Assembly (NCBI GenBank): GCA_025464025.1
Contig: JAODBP010000312.1
Location: forward strand, 1 to 9,286
Source: Actinomycetes bacterium
Lineage (GTDB): Bacteria; Actinomycetota; Acidimicrobiia; Acidimicrobiales; CADCSY01
Reading direction: 5' to 3'
DNA: 9,286 nucleotides
Part shown: one piece after another, positions 6,276 through 9,286 of the stretch
Numbering within the stretch: the stretch's first letter is position 1
How the letters are laid out: every line of letters begins with the position of its first letter
Notes under the pieces: model-generated
The model's database searches: none
Told to the model about the DNA's origin: nothing
What the model saw: the letters and a program-made list of their open reading frames with translations, nothing else
Position numbers and translations under genes: made by a program

Positions 6276-6309
6276 CGGGTCGAACCACCCGAACGGGGCA
6301 TGGCTGCCC
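6276..6309 (+). terminator. Two small hairpins after the cupin gene, weak terminator candidate
   Basis: CGGGT at 6276-6280 pairs with ACCCG at 6287-6291 (6-base loop), and GGGCA at 6296-6300 pairs with TGCCC at 6305-6309 (4-base loop). They start three bases after the cupin stop. There is no T-tract, so termination is only possible. Five-base stems are common in DNA this GC-rich. Confidence 0.2.
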
Positions 6310-6344
6310 GAACCGCACGCTCGGTACCTTCGAGACGTATCTCG

Positions 6345-6368
6345 CCACAGAGAGAGGTCACCACAGAG
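6345..6368 (+). repeat. Direct repeat in the leader of the AAA protease gene
   Basis: The octamer CCACAGAG occurs at 6345-6352 and again at 6361-6368, exactly 16 bases apart, inside an unusually A/G-rich patch (ACAGAGAGAGGTCACCACAG) of an otherwise GC-dense region. It lies 20 bases before the start codon and could be part of the untranslated leader or a binding site. Function unknown. Confidence 0.35.
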
Positions 6369-6375
6369 TGGCCGC

Positions 6376-6379
6376 GGAG
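6376..6379 (+). promoter_or_regulatory. Ribosome-binding site of the AAA protease gene
   Basis: GGAG lies eight bases before ATG 6388, a good Shine-Dalgarno spacing. It selects this ATG over GTG 6369 and GTG 6381, which are out of frame. Confidence 0.6.
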
Positions 6380-6387
6380 CGTGAGCC

Positions 6388-8181
6388 ATGACGACGACGG
6401 CGGTGGGGCAGGGGGCCATCCTGGGCCGCGCGCTCGCCGATGTCGCGGTGGCTCGCGAAGCGGCCCGCCGACGCCGGCTCCGGTCGGTCGCCGTCGTGCT
6501 GGGCACCGGAGCCGGGTGGCTGTGGCTCCGCCTCCTGCTCGGCCGCCCCGTCGGCTTCGGCGCCCCGTCGCTCGGGCCCGACGCCATGCTCTGGCTCCCG
6601 GGCCTGGGGCTGTGCCTGGTGCTGGTGCTCGTGATCGCCGTGCCGATGGCCCTGGCCGGCCGCTCACCCCACGTCCTCTACCGGTCGAGCGAGATCGCCA
6701 TCGGGATGGACGACGTGCGGGGCGCCGGCATCGTGAAGGAGGAGGTCACCCGCACCCTCGACCTCTTCCTCGCCTACCGGACGTTCCGCGACGCCATGGG
6801 GGGCACCCCCCGCCGGGCCATCCTGTTCGAGGGCCCGCCTGGCACGGGCAAGACCTACATGGCCAAGGCCATGGCCCGCGAGGCGGGCGTGCCGTTCCTC
6901 TTCGTGTCGTCGTCGGCCTTCCAGTCGATGTACTACGGCCAGACCAACCGGAAGATCCGCTCGTACTTCAAGGCCCTGCGCATGGCGGCCCGGAAGGAGG
7001 GTGGCGCCATCGGGTTCATCGAGGAGATCGACGCCATCGGCGGCGCCCGCTCGGGCATGGGTGGCGGCGGCCGTGAGGGCGTGGCCGGGGTGGTGAACGA
7101 GCTGCTGATCCAGCTCCAGAGCTTCGACGAGCCGACCCGGGGCGACCGCCTGCGAGGCGTGTTCGTCGACGCCGCCAACCGCTACATGCCGGCCCACCGC
7201 CAGTTCCGCAAGCCGGTGCCGGTGGCGGCGAACGTGCTCGTCGTCGGGGCCACCAACCGGGCCGCCGACCTCGACCCCGCCCTGCTGCGGCCGGGCCGCT
7301 TCGACCGGGCCGTCTACTTCGGGCTCCCGGGGCGCAGCGACCGCCGCGACATCATCGACTACTACCTGGCGAAGAAGGCCCACGACGCCGAGCTCGACGA
7401 CCCGGCTCGTCGCGACACCCTCGCGGCCATGACCGCCGGCTACTCGCCGGTGATGCTCGAGCACCTCTTCGACGAGGCGCTGGTGTGGGCGTTGCGCCGG
7501 GGTGCCGACGGCCTCGACTGGCACGACCTCCAGCAGGCCAAGATGACCGAGGAGATCGGGCTCAAGCAGCCGGTCGAGTACACGCCGGAGGAACGGCGGC
7601 GCATCGCCACCCACGAGGCCGGCCACGCCACCGTCGCCCACGCGGTCGGCACCGACCGGAAGCTCGAGGTGCTGTCGATCATCAAGCGGCGCGACGCCCT
7701 CGGCCTGCTGGCCCACTCCGAGCGGGAGGAGCGGTTCACCAAGACCCGCTCCGAGATCGTGGCCCTGGTCCAGATCGCCATGGGCGGGATGGTCGCCGAG
7801 GAGCTGGCGTTCGGCGAGGCCGGCACCGGCCCGGCCGGCGACCTCCAGGCCGCCACCACGGCGGCGGCCCAGATGGTCGGCTCGCTCGGCATGGGTGACT
7901 CGCTGGTGAGCTTCGACGCCGCGGCCTACCCGGGTGCGGCGAACCTGGTGGCCAAGGTGCTCGGCGACGAGTCGGCCCGCGCTGCGGTCGAGGACATCCT
8001 CGAGCATGCCAAGGCCGAGGCCCGTCGGATCCTCGTGGCCAACCGCCACGTGGCCGAGGCCCTGCGCGACGCCCTGCTCGAGCGCGACGAGCTCGTGGGC
8101 GACGAGATCCTCGAGGTCATCGCCGAGGCCGAGGTCGTGGCGGACCCCGCCATGATCGACCTCACGTCCGACCTGGCGTAG
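6388..8181 (+). CDS. Membrane-anchored FtsH-like AAA+ zinc protease
   Basis: A 597-residue ATP-dependent protease of the FtsH (M41) type, expected to unfold and degrade proteins at the cytoplasmic membrane. Two membrane segments (about 33-51 and 67-90) flank a loop of only about 15 residues; E. coli FtsH has roughly 70 there. AAA core: Walker A GPPGTGKT 149-156; pore loop MYYG 181-184 (FtsH: MFVG); Walker B FIEEID 210-215, where Glu212 replaces the usual Asp; second region of homology with VVGATNR 285-291 and arginine fingers Arg301 and Arg304 in RPGRFDR. About 30 extra residues (247-281) sit between these last two. The protease domain has HEAGH (409-413) and third zinc ligand Asp485 in PAGDLQAAT, so it should be active. 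Start ATG 6388 has GGAG eight bases upstream. It is diverged from housekeeping FtsH and is probably a paralogue. Confidence 0.92.
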   Translation: MTTTAVGQGAILGRALADVAVAREAARRRRLRSVAVVLGTGAGWLWLRLLLGRPVGFGAPSLGPDAMLWLPGLGLCLVLVLVIAVPMALAGRSPHVLYRSSEIAIGMDDVRGAGIVKEEVTRTLDLFLAYRTFRDAMGGTPRRAILFEGPPGTGKTYMAKAMAREAGVPFLFVSSSAFQSMYYGQTNRKIRSYFKALRMAARKEGGAIGFIEEIDAIGGARSGMGGGGREGVAGVVNELLIQLQSFDEPTRGDRLRGVFVDAANRYMPAHRQFRKPVPVAANVLVVGATNRAADLDPALLRPGRFDRAVYFGLPGRSDRRDIIDYYLAKKAHDAELDDPARRDTLAAMTAGYSPVMLEHLFDEALVWALRRGADGLDWHDLQQAKMTEEIGLKQPVEYTPEERRRIATHEAGHATVAHAVGTDRKLEVLSIIKRRDALGLLAHSEREERFTKTRSEIVALVQIAMGGMVAEELAFGEAGTGPAGDLQAATTAAAQMVGSLGMGDSLVSFDAAAYPGAANLVAKVLGDESARAAVEDILEHAKAEARRILVANRHVAEALRDALLERDELVGDEILEVIAEAEVVADPAMIDLTSDLA

Positions 8182-8733
8182 TCAGACCTCGCGCCCCAAG
8201 TAGGCGAGCACGCGCTGCTGCTTGTCGGCTCCGGCCGGCGGCTCGACGGGATCGCCGAACGCGCCCGGGCCGCGCATCTTGTCGCCGAAGGCCTTCGAGG
8301 CCTCGTCGAGGCGGTCGACGTCGGCCGGGTCCATGGCCTCGTCGATGCCGGTGGCATGGGCCAGGTCCCACCCGTGCACGAGCAGGTCGAAGCAGATGAA
8401 GCGGTCGATCGACTCGGCGAAGGTCTGCTTGCCGAAGAAGCCCTCGAACTCGGTGTCGGCGATGGCGGGGTCGTCGAGGGCGGCCTGGAGCTTGGCCCGG
8501 GTGGCGGCGAAGGCGGCGGACGGGCCGACGTCGTCGATCGACGGGAGCTCGCCGATCTCCTGACCGATGAAGCCGAAGAACATGGCCGGCGTCTCGGCGA
8601 CGTGGCGGACGACGTCGATGGCCTTCCACTCCTCGCACGGCGTCTGGGCCGGCCACTTGTCCTCGGGGACGGCCTCGATCTTGGCGGCGAAGGCGCCGGC
8701 CAGGCGGTCGTAGCGCTGTGCGGTCGTTTCCAT
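8182..8733 (-). CDS. TIGR03086-family / DinB-like metal-binding protein
   Basis: A 183-residue helical-bundle protein of the mycothiol-dependent maleylpyruvate isomerase N-terminal/DinB type (TIGR03086 family). Members bind a metal through histidines and some use mycothiol; the function of this branch is unknown. Visible features are the N-terminal helix METTAQRYDRLAGAF, WPAQTPCEEWKAIDVVRHV (27-45) with His44, and FDLLVHGWDLAHATG (115-129) with His120 and His126, the likely three-histidine site. The start at ATG 8733 is favoured over an in-frame ATG further upstream because GGAAGG lies eight bases before it and homology begins here. Its stop codon directly abuts the stop of the AAA protease, with no base between. 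It reads in the same direction as the oligopeptidase gene but is separated by 199 bases. Confidence 0.85.
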   Translation of the reverse strand: METTAQRYDRLAGAFAAKIEAVPEDKWPAQTPCEEWKAIDVVRHVAETPAMFFGFIGQEIGELPSIDDVGPSAAFAATRAKLQAALDDPAIADTEFEGFFGKQTFAESIDRFICFDLLVHGWDLAHATGIDEAMDPADVDRLDEASKAFGDKMRGPGAFGDPVEPPAGADKQQRVLAYLGREV

Positions 8734-8741
8734 GCCTGCAA

Positions 8742-8747
8742 CCTTCC
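8742..8747 (-). promoter_or_regulatory. Ribosome-binding site deciding the TIGR03086 gene start
   Basis: Read on the minus strand, GGAAGG lies eight bases before ATG 8733. This selects that codon over an in-frame ATG about ten codons upstream. Confidence 0.65.
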
Positions 8748-8750
8748 CAT

Positions 8751-8778
8751 GGCCGTCTTGCATGAATGCGACGTGGCC
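8751..8778 (-). other. Interrupted dyad just upstream of the TIGR03086 gene
   Basis: GGCC (8751-8754), GTC (8755-8757) and GCAT (8760-8763) pair with ATGC (8766-8769), GAC (8770-8772) and GGCC (8775-8778). There are two-base bulges on each side and a GA loop, giving eleven base pairs in all. It begins three bases upstream of the Shine-Dalgarno sequence. It could be an operator or a leader hairpin; no known motif is recognised. Confidence 0.35.
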
Positions 8779-8794
8779 AAGCCGGTGAGCCGCC

Positions 8795-8843
8795 GTTCTC
8801 GGGCCCAAACGGCGCGGATTCCGCACGGTTTGGGCCCCAGAAC
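8795..8843. repeat. Strong inverted repeat, 16-base arms
   Basis: The left arm 8795-8810 (GTTCTCGGGCCCAAAC) pairs with the right arm 8828-8843 (GTTTGGGCCCCAGAAC). This gives 15 base pairs with one C-C mismatch (8800/8838), including a perfect ten-base run. The 17-base loop contains a second dyad, GCGGA (8814-8818) with TCCGC (8820-8824). It lies between the oligopeptidase B and TIGR03086 genes, both on the minus strand. No T-run follows on either strand, so a classical terminator is not indicated; an unusual terminator, an operator or an RNA structure are options. The rest of 8734-8932 holds no credible gene. Confidence 0.75.
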
Positions 8844-8913
8844 CGGATTCGCAGGGCGCACCGACGTGAGGCACGCAGGCCTCGCCCCATGGTTGCGTTC
8901 TTTGTCCTTGACG

Positions 8914-8927
8914 GGGCGACGCCGCCC
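8914..8927 (-). terminator. Small hairpin after the oligopeptidase B stop
   Basis: GGGCG at 8914-8918 pairs with CGCCC at 8923-8927 around a four-base loop. The hairpin starts five bases after the minus-strand TAG of the oligopeptidase gene. It is short and has no T-tract, so it is a weak terminator candidate; the larger inverted repeat further downstream may contribute. Confidence 0.25.
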
Positions 8928-8932
8928 GCTGG

Positions 8933-9286
8933 CTACTGGTGAAGCGCAAAGGTGTCGAGCACGAACGCCAGCACCATGGCCTCCTCCCGCCAGGCGTCGT
9001 AGCGCCCGGACGGGCCCATGTGCCCGGCCCCCATCTCGGTCTTCAGGAGGAGCCGGTTGGAGTCGGTCTTGGTGACCCGGAGCTTGGCCACGAACTTGGC
9101 CGGCTCCCAGTAGGAGACGCGCGGGTCGTTCAGCCCGGCCGTCACGAGCATCGCCGGATAGCCCTTGGGCTCGACGTTCTCGTACGGCGCGTACGACTTC
9201 ATGTAGGCGTAGACCTCGGCCGATTCCAGCGGGTTGCCCCACTCCTCCCACTCGGTGACGGTGAGGGGCAGCGTCGGGTCGAGGAT
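8933..9286 (-). CDS. ptrB: Oligopeptidase B (S9 prolyl-oligopeptidase family), C-terminal part
   Basis: The last 117 residues of a serine peptidase that cleaves short peptides after Arg or Lys in the cytoplasm. The frame is open to the right window edge, where it reads ILDPTLPLTVTEWEEWGNP, the conserved stretch between the active-site Ser and Asp of oligopeptidase B. The catalytic Asp lies in VTAGLNDPRVSYWEP and the catalytic His in MGAGHMGPSGR; spacing and wording closely follow PtrB, including the LLLKTEMGAGH strand. The nucleophilic Ser and the beta-propeller lie outside the window. The stop is TAG at 8935-8933, and a small hairpin follows. Family call is firm. The distinction from other S9A members rests on the YWEPAKFVAKLR segment. 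Confidence 0.9.
   Translation of the reverse strand: MLDPTLPLTVTEWEEWGNPLESAEVYAYMKSYAPYENVEPKGYPAMLVTAGLNDPRVSYWEPAKFVAKLRVTKTDSNRLLLKTEMGAGHMGPSGRYDAWREEAMVLAFVLDTFALHQ

Noticed and set aside
8734..8949. Longer start for the TIGR03086 protein (255 residues)
   Set aside because: The added N-terminus would read through the palindrome and lacks family similarity. ATG 8733 has a well-spaced GGAAGG ribosome-binding site.
1..9286. Mobile element, CRISPR array, defence system or secretion-effector cassette
   Set aside because: No transposase, integrase, spacer-repeat pattern, toxin-antitoxin pair or restriction gene was found. Composition looks uniform across the window and all genes match ordinary chromosomal families.

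Overview
The window comes from a very GC-rich (about 70% by eye) bacterial chromosome. It is most likely an actinobacterium, and the gene style (high GC, GTG/TTG starts, tightly packed short operons) would fit the class Acidimicrobiia. Two genes point the same way: a MutY with the short C-terminal region seen in mycobacterial MutY instead of a NUDIX-like domain, and a TIGR03086/mycothiol-dependent maleylpyruvate-isomerase-like protein. The exact taxon is inferred. The content looks like ordinary chromosomal housekeeping and metabolic genes. I see no tRNA, rRNA, CRISPR array, transposase, phage gene or integration site.

Layout. (1) About 1-1994, plus strand: the 3' part of a MaoC-type CoA dehydratase, a class I SAM-dependent methyltransferase and the adenine DNA glycosylase gene mutY, head to tail with short or overlapping junctions. 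The conserved N-terminal motif of the methyltransferase is in frame but has no standard start codon in front of it. (2) 2014-4283, minus strand: a two-gene ABC exporter, with a large 12-segment permease gene followed by its ATPase gene, joined by a 4-base ATGA overlap. It converges on mutY across 19 bases. (3) 4284-4410: a divergent intergenic region with a near-tandem repeat and a possible promoter. (4) 4411-8181, plus strand: a metallo-beta-lactamase-fold hydrolase, a flavin-reductase-like FMN-binding protein, a cupin of the dTDP-4-dehydrorhamnose 3,5-epimerase superfamily, then after a 114-base gap a membrane-anchored FtsH-like AAA protease. (5) 8182-9286, minus strand: a DinB/TIGR03086-type metal-binding protein whose stop codon directly abuts that of the AAA protease, a 199-base intergenic region with a strong 16-base-arm inverted repeat, and the C-terminal end of oligopeptidase B, which runs off the window.

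How the genes work together: only the ABC permease/ATPase pair is an obvious functional unit. The MaoC/methyltransferase/mutY and hydrolase/flavin reductase/cupin groups look co-transcribed but do not form a recognisable pathway. The least ordinary items are the FtsH-like protease (almost no extracytoplasmic domain, about 30 extra residues in the AAA core, Glu in place of the Walker B Asp), the missing methyltransferase start codon, the cupin lacking the epimerase lysine, and the palindrome upstream of the TIGR03086 gene. I found no convincing new multi-gene system.
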